A stretch of 13,382 nucleotides of DNA from Actinoallomurus sp045806665 (lineage in GTDB: Bacteria; Actinomycetota; Actinomycetes; Streptosporangiales; Streptosporangiaceae). The stretch is from NCBI GenBank assembly GCA_045806665.1, contig JBJMIW010000350.1:1-13382 (forward strand). The letters are read 5' to 3'. This document shows positions 5,218-12,585 of the stretch, one piece after another. The notes beneath the pieces are model-generated. The model was given only the letters and a program-made list of their open reading frames with translations. It was not told the DNA's origin and did no database searches. A program made the translations under genes and the position numbers. Position 1 is the first letter of the stretch. The number at the start of each line of letters is the position of its first letter.

Positions 5218-6345
5218 TCAGGCCAGGCTGTTGCGCAGGTTGGTGACGCGGGTACGGGCGGCGTCGAACGTGCTCTGACTGAGCTGCCCGCCGCGCAGGG
5301 CGTTGGCGAGGCCGGTCACCGCGCTCTGGGCGTAACTCGGGTCCTCCCCGCACACGAGCAGGAGGTCCATGCCGGCCTTCGCGGCCGAGACGGCCCGCTG
5401 CGCCGTGGTGCCGAACTTGCTGAGCCCGCCGGCGGTGAGCGAGTCGGTGATCGTCACGCCGGTGAAGCCGAGCCGGCCGCGTAGTTCGTTCTGCACGATG
5501 GTCGGCGACAGGCCGGCCGGCAGGTTGGGGTCGAGGGCCGGGTAGGTCGCCCACGACAGCATGACCAGCTTGACGCCGGCGCTGATCGCCGGGCCGTAGG
5601 GCGCTTCGTCGATGGACCGCAGGTTCGACGCCGAGACGTTGAGCGTCACCGGCGCGTTGTCGGTGTTCTGGGTCTTGCTCGCCGACCCCAGGCCCGGGAA
5701 GTGCTTGGCGGTCGCCGCCACGCCGGTCGCCTGCTGGGCGCGGATGAACGCGCTGCCGCACTGGCCGCAGACCGTCGGGTCCTTGCTGTAGGACCGGCCG
5801 TACTGGTCCTCGAAGTCACCGGCGGTGCGATACACGTCGAGCACCGGGGCGAGGTTGACGTTCATGCCCACGCCGGCGAGGAGCTGACCGGCCTGGTTCC
5901 CGGCGTCGGTGGCCGCCGCGACCGGGTTGGAGGACTGGCCGATCTGCTTCTCCGACATCGTCGGGCCGCCCGGCAACCGGCGTACCTGGCCGCCCTCCTG
6001 GTCGGTCATCAGCAGCAGCGGCGCGGTGACCGGGCTGGACCTGTTGGCCTGCTGCAGGTCGGCGCAGACCGAGCTGATCTGGCTGAGGCTGGAGATGTTG
6101 TCGCCGAAGAAGATGACGCCCGCCGCCTTGCCGGCCGCGATGGCGTCCAGGAGGGACTGCGGCACGGTCGTGCCCGAGTACGAGTAGATGACCCGCTGTC
6201 CGGCCTGCTGCTCGGGGGTCAGGCTCGCCGCGGGGCGTATCGTCCGGCCGGCCGCCCGTGCGGTGCCGGCCAGCCCGACCGTGGCGAAGGCCGCGCCGGC
6301 TCCGGCGGTCAACGCGCTGCGCCTGGTGATGGAGTTGTCGTTCAT
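5218..6345 (-). CDS. Exported glycoside hydrolase family 3 enzyme (beta-N-acetylhexosaminidase-like)
   Basis: The 375-residue product is a single GH3 N-terminal (beta/alpha)8 barrel that should cleave beta-linked sugars outside the cytoplasm. Residues 1-32 look like a Tat signal: Thr-Arg-Arg-Ser-Ala-Leu at 7-12, a hydrophobic Ala/Gly stretch, and cleavage near Ala-Arg-Ala. Substrate-pocket motifs are Thr-Asp-Gln-Glu-Gly-Gly (114-119), Asp170 with Arg184-Ser185, and Lys-His-Phe-Pro-Gly (214-218). The nucleophile is probably Asp301 in Ile-Thr-Asp-Ser-Leu. NagZ enzymes have a mobile loop with a Ser-Asp-His acid/base after KHFPGHG. Here the Gly-His is Gly-Leu and no Asp-Ser-His follows, so the NagZ mechanism may not apply. 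ATG 6345 is used because the Tat motif follows it closely; the ribosome binding site is weak. Confidence 0.88.
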   Translation of the reverse strand: MNDNSITRRSALTAGAGAAFATVGLAGTARAAGRTIRPAASLTPEQQAGQRVIYSYSGTTVPQSLLDAIAAGKAAGVIFFGDNISSLSQISSVCADLQQANRSSPVTAPLLLMTDQEGGQVRRLPGGPTMSEKQIGQSSNPVAAATDAGNQAGQLLAGVGMNVNLAPVLDVYRTAGDFEDQYGRSYSKDPTVCGQCGSAFIRAQQATGVAATAKHFPGLGSASKTQNTDNAPVTLNVSASNLRSIDEAPYGPAISAGVKLVMLSWATYPALDPNLPAGLSPTIVQNELRGRLGFTGVTITDSLTAGGLSKFGTTAQRAVSAAKAGMDLLLVCGEDPSYAQSAVTGLANALRGGQLSQSTFDAARTRVTNLRNSLA

Positions 6346-6408
6346 CTCATGTCCGCGCTTTCGGGGTCGGAGATACTCACTCGTAGGTAGATATCTTGCG
6401 CGGGCCTA

Positions 6409-6425
6409 GTGGAAAAGGTGGAAAA
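6409..6425. repeat. Tandem GTGGAAAA repeat upstream of the GH3 gene
   Basis: GTGGAAAA occurs at 6409-6416 and again at 6418-6425, in a 9-base period. Such spaced short direct repeats sometimes bind response regulators. They lie 64 bases upstream of the GH3 start. The rest of 6346-6562 shows no gene. Confidence 0.25.
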
Positions 6426-6559
6426 CTACCCGAGCTGGCGCGGCCGAGTTGGTGGGATCTCGCGTTTCTCCCGGTCACGGCGGGACCGGGATCCGACCTG
6501 GTGGCGGATACGAGCTCGCTCGCTTGACGATCTGTGTCACTTTCGGTGGGGTTCTCTGT

Positions 6560-6568
6560 TGGTATGAT
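6560..6568 (+). promoter_or_regulatory. Possible extended -10 promoter element
   Basis: TGGTATGAT matches the extended -10 pattern TGnTATAAT and points toward the MEDS-domain gene, whose ATG is 62 bases downstream. The region 17 bases upstream (CTTTCG) is a poor -35. Confidence 0.35.
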
Positions 6569-6630
6569 CGGGCCCTGCGTTACCCTCGTATCCAGTAGCC
6601 ATGCCATTACATTGACGACCGGGCCTGGGG

Positions 6631-7020
6631 ATGAGGATCGCTGACAAGCCGGTGGGCGAGATGAGGCCGGGTGATCACGCCGCGTTCTCCTTCACCGCGG
6701 AAGAACAGCAAGCCCATGTCATCGGCCCATTCGTCCGTGACGGCCTGGAAGCCCGCGACAAGGTCATCTACGTCAATGCCGCAGAGGCCGGACGGCTTCC
6801 CGGTGTCCACAGCGGCGCTGACGTCGATCGCGCCACCGCGACCGGCCAATTACGTCTCATCCCGCAGGCCGCGGTCTGCCTCAGTGAGGCCGGAGCGGCG
6901 CAGCGCCCAGAGGGCGGCGACCACGCAGAGCGTACCGAGCCCCTCAGGACGGGTGGCCGACCCCGCCCGAGCAGGGAGCGTCGCGTTCCGGTGTCTGCGG
7001 TCCTTCGCGGAACACGTTGA
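6631..7020 (+). pseudogene. MEDS-domain (DcmR-like sensory) protein, truncated
   Basis: The frame begins like MEDS proteins, sensory modules often fused to anti-sigma-type ATPases or STAS domains in actinomycetes. It has Met-Arg-Pro-Gly-Asp-His-Ala (residues 11-17), a Phe-Val-Arg-Asp-Gly-Leu helix, Lys-Val-Ile-Tyr-Val, and Ala-Thr-Gly-Gln-Leu-Arg-Leu-Ile-Pro near 70-78. After about residue 85 the sequence turns into Arg/Pro-rich nonsense and overlaps the 3' end of the convergent DUF3105 gene. A full MEDS domain is about twice this length. ATG 6631 is uncertain; an ATG at 6661 directly before the conserved motif is an alternative, and neither has a clear ribosome binding site. I read it as a gene head whose remainder was deleted. 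Confidence 0.6.
6850..6940 (-). pseudogene. Possible tail of a membrane protein
   Basis: On the minus strand, directly after the DUF3105 stop, a frame ending at TAA 6850-6852 shows high G/C third positions. It encodes a hydrophobic helix (Leu-Gly-Thr-Leu-Cys-Val-Val-Ala-Ala-Leu-Trp) followed by an acidic tail. It overlaps the end of the MEDS homology in antisense, so only one of the two can be genuine there. It could be the 3' remnant of a transporter, or chance. Confidence 0.22.
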
Positions 7021-7486
7021 TGAACCTCTTCAGACGTGGATCGTACGCGTCGCCGAGACGCAGCTGCCGTCCCCACGCGCTGGCGACCACCGGCTCGGGA
7101 AGGCCCGGGAAGGGACTCAGCAGGAGATGGCTTCGCCCGTGTACGAGGGCGCGCAGGGTCGCCACCTGGTCGACCGGAAGATCGGGCCGGTAGGTGATCC
7201 ATACCGCGCCGTGTTCCAGGGAGTGGACGGCGTTCTCCTCGCGGACGGGCGTGCGATAGACACCGCAGTTGAGCAGCCGCGGGGCGTGGGGCCCGCCGAC
7301 GGGCGGGACCTGCGGGTAGGTGACGTGCGCGGTCGTATGCCGGCGCGAAAGGTTGTGGAACGTCCACACCCCGGCGATGTACGGCTCGCGGCTGTGCGTC
7401 CCGTGGGCGTAGGCGGGGACGTTGCCTCCGGCGACGAGAACCCCCCCGGCGGCGATCGCCGCGATCTTAAGTGAGCGTTTCGACAT
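6944..7486 (-). CDS. Exported DUF3105 protein
   Basis: The 180-residue product starts with Met-Ser-Lys-Arg, a hydrophobic stretch and a probable cleavage after Ala-Tyr-Ala (about residue 27), so it is likely secreted. The body matches DUF3105: His-Val-Thr-Tyr-Pro-x-x-Pro-Pro-Val-Gly-Gly-x-His (54-67), Cys-Gly-Val-Tyr (74-77), the diagnostic His-Ser-Leu-Glu-His-Gly (88-93), Pro-Gly-Leu-Pro and Ala-Ser-Ala-Trp-Gly, and a final Cys near 172. The clustered His and the two Cys suggest metal binding or a disulfide, but the family has no known function. ATG 7486 has GGAAGG at good spacing, and homology excludes the longer frame up to 7798. The start overlaps the stop of an ABC exporter remnant, which implies that the two were once translationally coupled. 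Confidence 0.85.
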   Translation of the reverse strand: MSKRSLKIAAIAAGGVLVAGGNVPAYAHGTHSREPYIAGVWTFHNLSRRHTTAHVTYPQVPPVGGPHAPRLLNCGVYRTPVREENAVHSLEHGAVWITYRPDLPVDQVATLRALVHGRSHLLLSPFPGLPEPVVASAWGRQLRLGDAYDPRLKRFINVFREGPQTPERDAPCSGGVGHPS

Positions 7487-7698
7487 GGGAATCCTTCCAG
7501 TGGCCGGCGAGCTCGCGGTAGCGCGGGCTCGCCGTGTGCAGTTCGGCATGCGTACCGGCGGTGAGATGGGCCGCCGTCGACCAGCAGCACCCGGTCGGCG
7601 CGCATGGCGCTGCCGATCCGGTGCGCGATCACGATCAGCGTTCCCCCACGCTGCAGGAACATCACCTTGCCCTCGAGTTCGGCTCTCGGATCCAGACG
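7477..7698 (-). pseudogene. C-terminal remnant of an ABC exporter ATPase, frameshifted
   Basis: The minus strand encodes the end of an ABC ATPase domain. It shows Arg-Leu-Asp-Pro-Arg-Ala-Glu (just after Walker B), then Gly-Thr-Leu-Ile-Val-Ile-Ala-His-Arg (the H-loop His), then Ala-Asp-Arg-Val-Leu-Leu-Val-Asp-Gly-Gly. At about 7570-7573 one extra base shifts the frame. It then continues as Ala-His-Leu-Thr-Ala-Gly-Thr-His-Ala-Glu-Leu, Tyr-Arg-Glu-Leu-Ala-Gly-His-Trp, and ends at TAA 7477-7479. That tail is typical of permease-ATPase fusion exporters. Walker A, the signature motif and the membrane part are absent upstream. It is therefore both truncated and frameshifted. Its last codons carry the ribosome binding site of the DUF3105 gene. 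Confidence 0.7.
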
Positions 7699-7840
7699 GC
7701 ACGGAGACGCACCGGGTGAACTGATCCGCCGTTCCCGGCACCCATCCGGTGCTAAGCGGCGCGATGCGCGTGAGCAATTGCGGTCGCGGACCCCTCACTT
7801 CCAGGTACGCGGCCGCATGGCCGAGGTCGCCACCAAGGTC

Positions 7841-9427
7841 TCACCACTGAGGGTGCCGAGGGCGCCAAGGCCGCGGCCGAGCACATCGAGACGTTGCGTC
7901 GCACACCCGATGGGGGTCTCGACGACCGATGCTTCTGTGCCCGTCGGCGGACGCGTCACCTGGCGCAGCGGTGTGATCCGGTTTCGGCCTGGTCGTCGGC
8001 GGGCGCGGGCGGCTGGTGGGCGCAGTGGGGTGCGCCGGTCGGCTGGGCTCGGCGGGTGGAGTGGGGTCGGCCGGTCGAGTCGGTTCGGCCGATGGAGTCG
8101 GCTGCGCGGTCGGCGTCGGCTGGGCTGGTGGCGCCGGCCGGGCCGTCGGGGTCGGTTTCGTCGGGGGAGTCGGGGTCGCCGAGCCCGAGCCGTCGGCCGG
8201 GGCGGTGCTGCTCGGGGGTGCCGTGGCCGTGGGCGCGGCGGTGCTACCGGTCGGTGTCGGTGACGCGTCCGGGCTGGAGGTGGCCGCCTGGGGTGGCGGG
8301 GACGCCTGGTCGCCCGATGGTGTGGGCCGGGCCGAACGGCTCGGCCTCCCACTATGGCGCACCAGCGCGCTGGTCCCGGTCGCGTGGTGGGAGCTGGGCC
8401 ACGCGAGGGCCGTGCCTGTCGCCGCGGCGACGCAGGCCACCAGGCCCACCACGACTGGGAGGAACCGGCGACTGAGAAACGGCTTTCTGTGCTTGGCGTG
8501 CTTGCCGCGGACGAGCGGCGGCTGCTCACCGGTATTCGCGTTCGGGCCCTCGGCCAACCCCGCGTCCACGGACTTCCAGCCGATCGATCCCAAGCCGACA
8601 GGTGCGGCCTCGGTAAGCCCAGGCTCGGGAAGCGTGGCCTCGGCAGGCCAGGATCGGCCACGCCCGGACTGATCCGGTCGCGCGCCCGCGGAGATCCCGT
8701 CGACCTGGCGCAGGGGCGCGGTGGCCGGCTCGTCCGGCGAACTTCTCGGGAACCGGTGGGTGGCATCCTCGGCCTGCGCGGACAACGCGCCCAGCGGGAG
8801 CGGCGTTCCGTCGGCGTCGAACACGGCCGCTCCGTCGGGCGTGCGTCCGGCCGCCGCGCACGAGGACAACACCCACTCCCGCTGCCGTACGGGAGGCTCG
8901 TATCCGAGCGTCACCAGCCGGTGCAGCGCCTCCCCACTCAGCGAGGCGAGCATGGCCGGGTCCTGCGTCTCCCGGCCGCCCACCGAGGCGGCGGCCTGCT
9001 CCAGGCGCCGCTGCGCCTCCCGTACGAGCGTCTCGGCGGTGTCCCGGGCCACGCCGAGGACCTGGGCGGTCTCCTCCGGACCCAGAGCGTTCGACAGCGC
9101 CAGAACCTCACTGTGTTCGGGTCTCAGGAGGGCCAGTGCTCGCCGCAGTGGGTCGGCCGACTTGGTCGTCACGATGCCGCGCAGGAGGGCGCCGCGCCGT
9201 ACGCACTCGGTCCGGGCCAGGGAGTACAACCAGACCGGCAACTCCGCGTCGTCGCCTGGGACGGCGCCCGGATGGCGGGCGACCGTGATGAAGGCGTCGC
9301 GCAGCGCGTCGCCCGCCTCGTCGCCGACCATGACATGGCAGTAGGCGTAGAGCGCTCCGGCGTACTCGTCATAGAGCGCGCCGAACGCCTGCGGAGCGCC
9401 CGCCCGTAGGGCCTCGGTCAGGGACAC
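7841..9427 (-). CDS. ECF-type sigma factor fused to a membrane helix and Pro/Thr-rich tail
   Basis: The 528-residue product begins as an extracytoplasmic-function sigma factor. Region 2 is at about 5-80 (Ala-Phe-Gly-Ala-Leu-Tyr-Asp-Glu-Tyr through Trp-Leu-Tyr-Ser-Leu-Ala-Arg) and region 4 at about 98-145 (Leu-Arg-Pro-Glu-His-Ser-Glu-Val-Leu-Ala-Leu, then a helix-turn-helix with Glu-Glu-Thr-Ala-Gln-Val-Leu-Gly-Val). A linker of about 170 residues leads to a basic stretch and one membrane helix at about 320-345, then an outer tail of Pro-Thr-x-Ala repeats. Such membrane-fused ECF groups are known in actinobacteria. No separate anti-sigma gene is visible, so the fused part may control activity. 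GTG 9427 has GGAGG five bases upstream; longer starts lack homology. The last 35 codons lose G/C third positions, so the natural C-terminus may be frameshifted. Confidence 0.8.
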   Translation of the reverse strand: MSLTEALRAGAPQAFGALYDEYAGALYAYCHVMVGDEAGDALRDAFITVARHPGAVPGDDAELPVWLYSLARTECVRRGALLRGIVTTKSADPLRRALALLRPEHSEVLALSNALGPEETAQVLGVARDTAETLVREAQRRLEQAAASVGGRETQDPAMLASLSGEALHRLVTLGYEPPVRQREWVLSSCAAAGRTPDGAAVFDADGTPLPLGALSAQAEDATHRFPRSSPDEPATAPLRQVDGISAGARPDQSGRGRSWPAEATLPEPGLTEAAPVGLGSIGWKSVDAGLAEGPNANTGEQPPLVRGKHAKHRKPFLSRRFLPVVVGLVACVAAATGTALAWPSSHHATGTSALVRHSGRPSRSARPTPSGDQASPPPQAATSSPDASPTPTGSTAAPTATAPPSSTAPADGSGSATPTPPTKPTPTARPAPPAQPTPTAQPTPSAEPTRPADPTPPAEPSRPAHPTAPTSRPRPPTTRPKPDHTAAPGDASADGHRSIGRRDPHRVCDATSRCARPRPWRPRHPQW

Positions 9428-9630
9428 CGGTACCTCCGTCCCGCCACATCGCCCAAAACCTGGGCAATACACGTATAGCGTCAGGAAGTGGATACTATCC
9501 GGCAAATCGGACAAGTATGGCGTTGAGCAGCCAAGACGTCGTCCAGCCGAGCCGGCCGACCGTCGGCTACACGATGATCTGCTGACGCCGCCTCGAGTCG
9601 ATCAGTCTGTTAGCAGTTGCGGGTTTCGCG

Positions 9631-9663
9631 GTGATCGCGGGTGACGTTCACAGTGATCGCGCG
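9631..9663. repeat. Short direct repeat in the ECF/SpoIIE intergenic region
   Basis: GTGATCGCG occurs twice within about 30 bases in the divergent spacer (9428-9792) between the sigma factor and the phosphatase gene. The spacer also has a GGATAGTATCC palindrome near 9491-9501 and a TTATGAAT just before the phosphatase start, but no gene is seen in it. Either promoter could use these elements; none is decisive. Confidence 0.25.
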
Positions 9664-9792
9664 GAGCAGGTGCACGGCGGTCCCGCGCTGCTCACGCGTA
9701 AGCCCCGCCGACGAGAGGGCGGGCCGGCGTCGGGTGAAATACGGTACCGAGCGAGTCGGTCTGGGGTCACGGAGCGGTGTTATGAATGGGTC

Positions 9793-12585
9793 ATGGGGGG
9801 ATCTTTTCGGCGATGTCTGACAAGGTCGGGCGATCCGGCTGCCGGACGCCCGACTGATCGTCGCGTGTCCCTGCTGAACCTGCGCACTGTCGCCGGGGAG
9901 GTCTTCCTTCTTCAGGTCGTGATCGTGGTACTGCTCGTCGCGGCCGCGGTGACGACTGAGGTGCTTCAGGCGGCGAATGACGCACTGCAGCGGGGGCGTC
10001 GGGTGTCGGTCGTCGCGGCCCAGGCGTTCGCGAACTCCCCGGGCCTGGTGCAGGCGCTGCACGGCCCGAATCCGACGGCGGTGCTGCAGCCGCGCGCTGA
10101 AGCGGCCCGGAAGAGGGCGGGTGTCGACTTCATCGTCGTCATGAACACCCAGGGGATCCGTTACACGTACCCCTACCCCAATGAGATCGGGAAGAAGTTC
10201 GTCGGCAACATCCGACCGTCGCTCGAAGGCCGCACCACCGTTGAGCAGGCACTCGGCCCGCCTCTGCCGGCGGGGAGGGGCACAGTCATCCAGGCGGTGG
10301 TCCCGGTGACCGATGACGGCGGCAAGGTCGTCGGCTTGGTGTCCGCCGGGATCACGGCCAAGAACGTGGCGAGACGGTGGACGTTGCAGCTGCCGATCAC
10401 ATTGGGTAGCGGCCTGGTCGCGCTGGCGATGGCTGCCGCCGGGGCGGCGCTGGTGTCCCGGCGGCTGCGGCGGCAGACGCACGGCCTGGGTCCGGCGGAG
10501 ATCACGCGGATGTACGAGCACCAGGACGCGGTTCTGCATGCTGTACGCGAAGGGGTGTTGATCACCGACGCCGACGGGCGACTGATGCTGGCCAACGATG
10601 AGGCGAAGCGGCTGCTGGGCCTGCCGGCGGACGCGGAGGGGCGGCATCTGCGGGAGTTGGGGCTGCCGGAGCAGCTATCGCGCCTGCTGGTCGCGGAGGA
10701 GCCGGTCACGGACGAGGTGCATCTGGCGGAGGACCGGTTGCTGGCGGTGAACAAGCGGCCCACGTTCCCGGACCGGGCCCAGGGGGGCAGCGTGGTGACG
10801 TTGCGGGACACCACGGAACTCATGGCGGTGTCGGGGCGGGCGGTGGTGGCGCGGGAGCGTCTGAAGCTCCTGTATGAGGCGGGGGTACGGATCGGAACGA
10901 CGCTGGATGTGACGCGTACGGCGCAAGAGCTGGCTCAGGTGGCGGTACCGCGGTTCGCCGACGTCGTCACGGTGGACCTGCTGGATGCCGTGATGCTCGG
11001 GGAGGAGCCGGCGGCGGAGACATGGCGGCATCTGCGGCGTACGGCGATCGGCGGCGATCAGCAGATGTTGCCGCTGTGCCCGGTGGGCGAACAGATCACG
11101 TTTTCGCCGGCCTCGCCGCAGATACGAGCGTTGGAGCAGGGGGACGCGGTGCTGGAGGCGGACCTGCGGCAGGCGCGGGGGTGGCAGGAGCAGGATCCGG
11201 ATCGCGCCCGGAGGGCAATGGAGCACGGGTTGCACTCGCTGGTGACCGTGCCGCTGCAGGCGCGCGGTGTGCCGCTGGGCGTGGTGAGCTTCTATCGGAT
11301 GGGGGTCATGTCGGCGTTCCAGCACGAGGACGCGGTGTTCGCGGAGGAGCTGGCCGCGCGGGCGGCGGTGGCCATCGACAACGCGCGGCGCTTCACCCGG
11401 GAACATGCGATGGCGGTGACGCTGCAGCAGAGTCTGCTGCCGCGAGGGCAGCCGGAGCAGGATGCGCTTGAGGTGGCCTGGCGGTATCTGGCTGCGGAGG
11501 CGGGGGTGGGCGGGGACTGGTTCGATCTCATCCCGCTGCCGGGGGAACGAGTGGCGCTGGTGATGGGCGACGTCGTCGGTCACGGGCTGCACGCGGCGGT
11601 CACGATGGGGCGGCTGCGCACTGCGGTGCAGAACTTCGCCGCGCTGGATCTCCCGGTGGACGACGTCCTCGGGTACTTGGACGACCTGGTCGTGCGTATG
11701 GACAGCGAGGAGAGCACCGGCGAGGCCGCGGAAGGCTTGGGGGTGACAGGAGCGACGTGTCTCTACGCGATCTACGACGCGGTAACAGGGGCATGCACGA
11801 TCGCCCGCGCAGGACACCCCGGCCCGGCGGTGGTGTGCCCGGACGGAAGCGTCTTCTATCCGGGCGTGCCGGCCTCACCCCCGCTCGGGCTGGGTGGTTA
11901 TCCCTTCGAAACCGCCGAGCTGCGCCTGCCGGAGGGCTCACGACTGGTGCTGTACACCGACGGGCTGGTCGAGGACCGGACCCGGGACATCGACGTCAGG
12001 CTGGATGAGCTGCGCCGGGCGCTGGAGCGGACCGGGGGACTCCCCGCGGAGGAGACATGTCGAGCGGTGATCGATGCGATGGTGCCGACACACCCCACCG
12101 ATGACATAGCGCTGCTGGTGGCGGAGACCCGGTTGCTCCCCCAGTCGCAGGTGGCCGAGTGGGGCGTGCCGTTCGACCCGGCGGCGGTTGCCTCGGTGCG
12201 GGCCGGCTGCGGGGACAAGCTGCGGGAGTGGGGGCTGGAGGACATCGCCTTCACGACGGGATTGATCGTCAGCGAGTTGGTCACCAACGCGATCCGGTAC
12301 GGATCACCGCCGGTCAGGGTGCGGCTGATATACGGGCGCTGCTTGACCTGTGAGGTGTCGGACGGCAGCAGCACCTCACCGCGTCTGCGGCGCGCGGCGA
12401 CCATGGACGAAGGTGGGCGGGGGCTGTTTCTCGTGGCGCAGTCCGCTCAGCGATGGGGGACGCGCTACACACCCGGTGGCAAGGTCATCTGGGCCGAACT
12501 GCCCCTCGACGACGGCGCGTCCGCCCCCATGGGCGGCACACTGGCCGACGTTCTCCTTGAACAGTGGGATGACCCGACCCTCTGA
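9793..12585 (+). CDS. Membrane sensor with PAS, GAF, SpoIIE phosphatase and RsbW-like ATPase
   Basis: The 930-residue product joins a membrane input to a partner-switching output. Helix 1 is at about 36-58, then an extracytoplasmic Cache-like sensor to about 195 (Gly-Val-Asp-Phe-Ile-Val-Val-Met-Asn-Thr, and Gly-Lys-Lys-Phe-Val-Gly), then helix 2 at about 200-222. PAS lies at about 240-340, GAF at 357-535 and the SpoIIE PP2C domain at 540-780. The PP2C metal residues are Asp575, Asp593 (Met-Gly-Asp-Val-Val-Gly-His-Gly), Asp723 and Asp771. The HATPase domain is at 795-905, with Glu828/Asn832 in its N box and Gly-Gly-Arg-Gly-Leu (874-878). Phosphatase and anti-sigma-type kinase thus share one chain, as in actinomycete OsaC-like proteins. 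ATG 9793 is chosen, but a GTG at about 9865, closer to helix 1, is possible; neither has a strong ribosome binding site. Confidence 0.88.
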   Translation: MGGSFRRCLTRSGDPAAGRPTDRRVSLLNLRTVAGEVFLLQVVIVVLLVAAAVTTEVLQAANDALQRGRRVSVVAAQAFANSPGLVQALHGPNPTAVLQPRAEAARKRAGVDFIVVMNTQGIRYTYPYPNEIGKKFVGNIRPSLEGRTTVEQALGPPLPAGRGTVIQAVVPVTDDGGKVVGLVSAGITAKNVARRWTLQLPITLGSGLVALAMAAAGAALVSRRLRRQTHGLGPAEITRMYEHQDAVLHAVREGVLITDADGRLMLANDEAKRLLGLPADAEGRHLRELGLPEQLSRLLVAEEPVTDEVHLAEDRLLAVNKRPTFPDRAQGGSVVTLRDTTELMAVSGRAVVARERLKLLYEAGVRIGTTLDVTRTAQELAQVAVPRFADVVTVDLLDAVMLGEEPAAETWRHLRRTAIGGDQQMLPLCPVGEQITFSPASPQIRALEQGDAVLEADLRQARGWQEQDPDRARRAMEHGLHSLVTVPLQARGVPLGVVSFYRMGVMSAFQHEDAVFAEELAARAAVAIDNARRFTREHAMAVTLQQSLLPRGQPEQDALEVAWRYLAAEAGVGGDWFDLIPLPGERVALVMGDVVGHGLHAAVTMGRLRTAVQNFAALDLPVDDVLGYLDDLVVRMDSEESTGEAAEGLGVTGATCLYAIYDAVTGACTIARAGHPGPAVVCPDGSVFYPGVPASPPLGLGGYPFETAELRLPEGSRLVLYTDGLVEDRTRDIDVRLDELRRALERTGGLPAEETCRAVIDAMVPTHPTDDIALLVAETRLLPQSQVAEWGVPFDPAAVASVRAGCGDKLREWGLEDIAFTTGLIVSELVTNAIRYGSPPVRVRLIYGRCLTCEVSDGSSTSPRLRRAATMDEGGRGLFLVAQSAQRWGTRYTPGGKVIWAELPLDDGASAPMGGTLADVLLEQWDDPTL

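Noticed and set aside
6377..6607. 76-residue minus-strand frame upstream of the GH3 gene
   Set aside because: No ribosome binding site, no codon bias, no recognisable domain.
7604..8263. Plus-strand Arg/Gly-rich frames opposite the sigma factor tail
   Set aside because: They are the antisense of the Pro/Thr repeat region and look repetitive for that reason.
7950..8330. Repetitive DNA resembling a tandem array or CRISPR
   Set aside because: The repetition is irregular and follows codons for Pro-Thr-x-Ala; there are no constant repeats with unique spacers.
9631..9792. N-terminal extension of the SpoIIE protein
   Set aside because: The extra 54 residues are polar, without homology or ribosome binding site, and lie in the likely promoter region.
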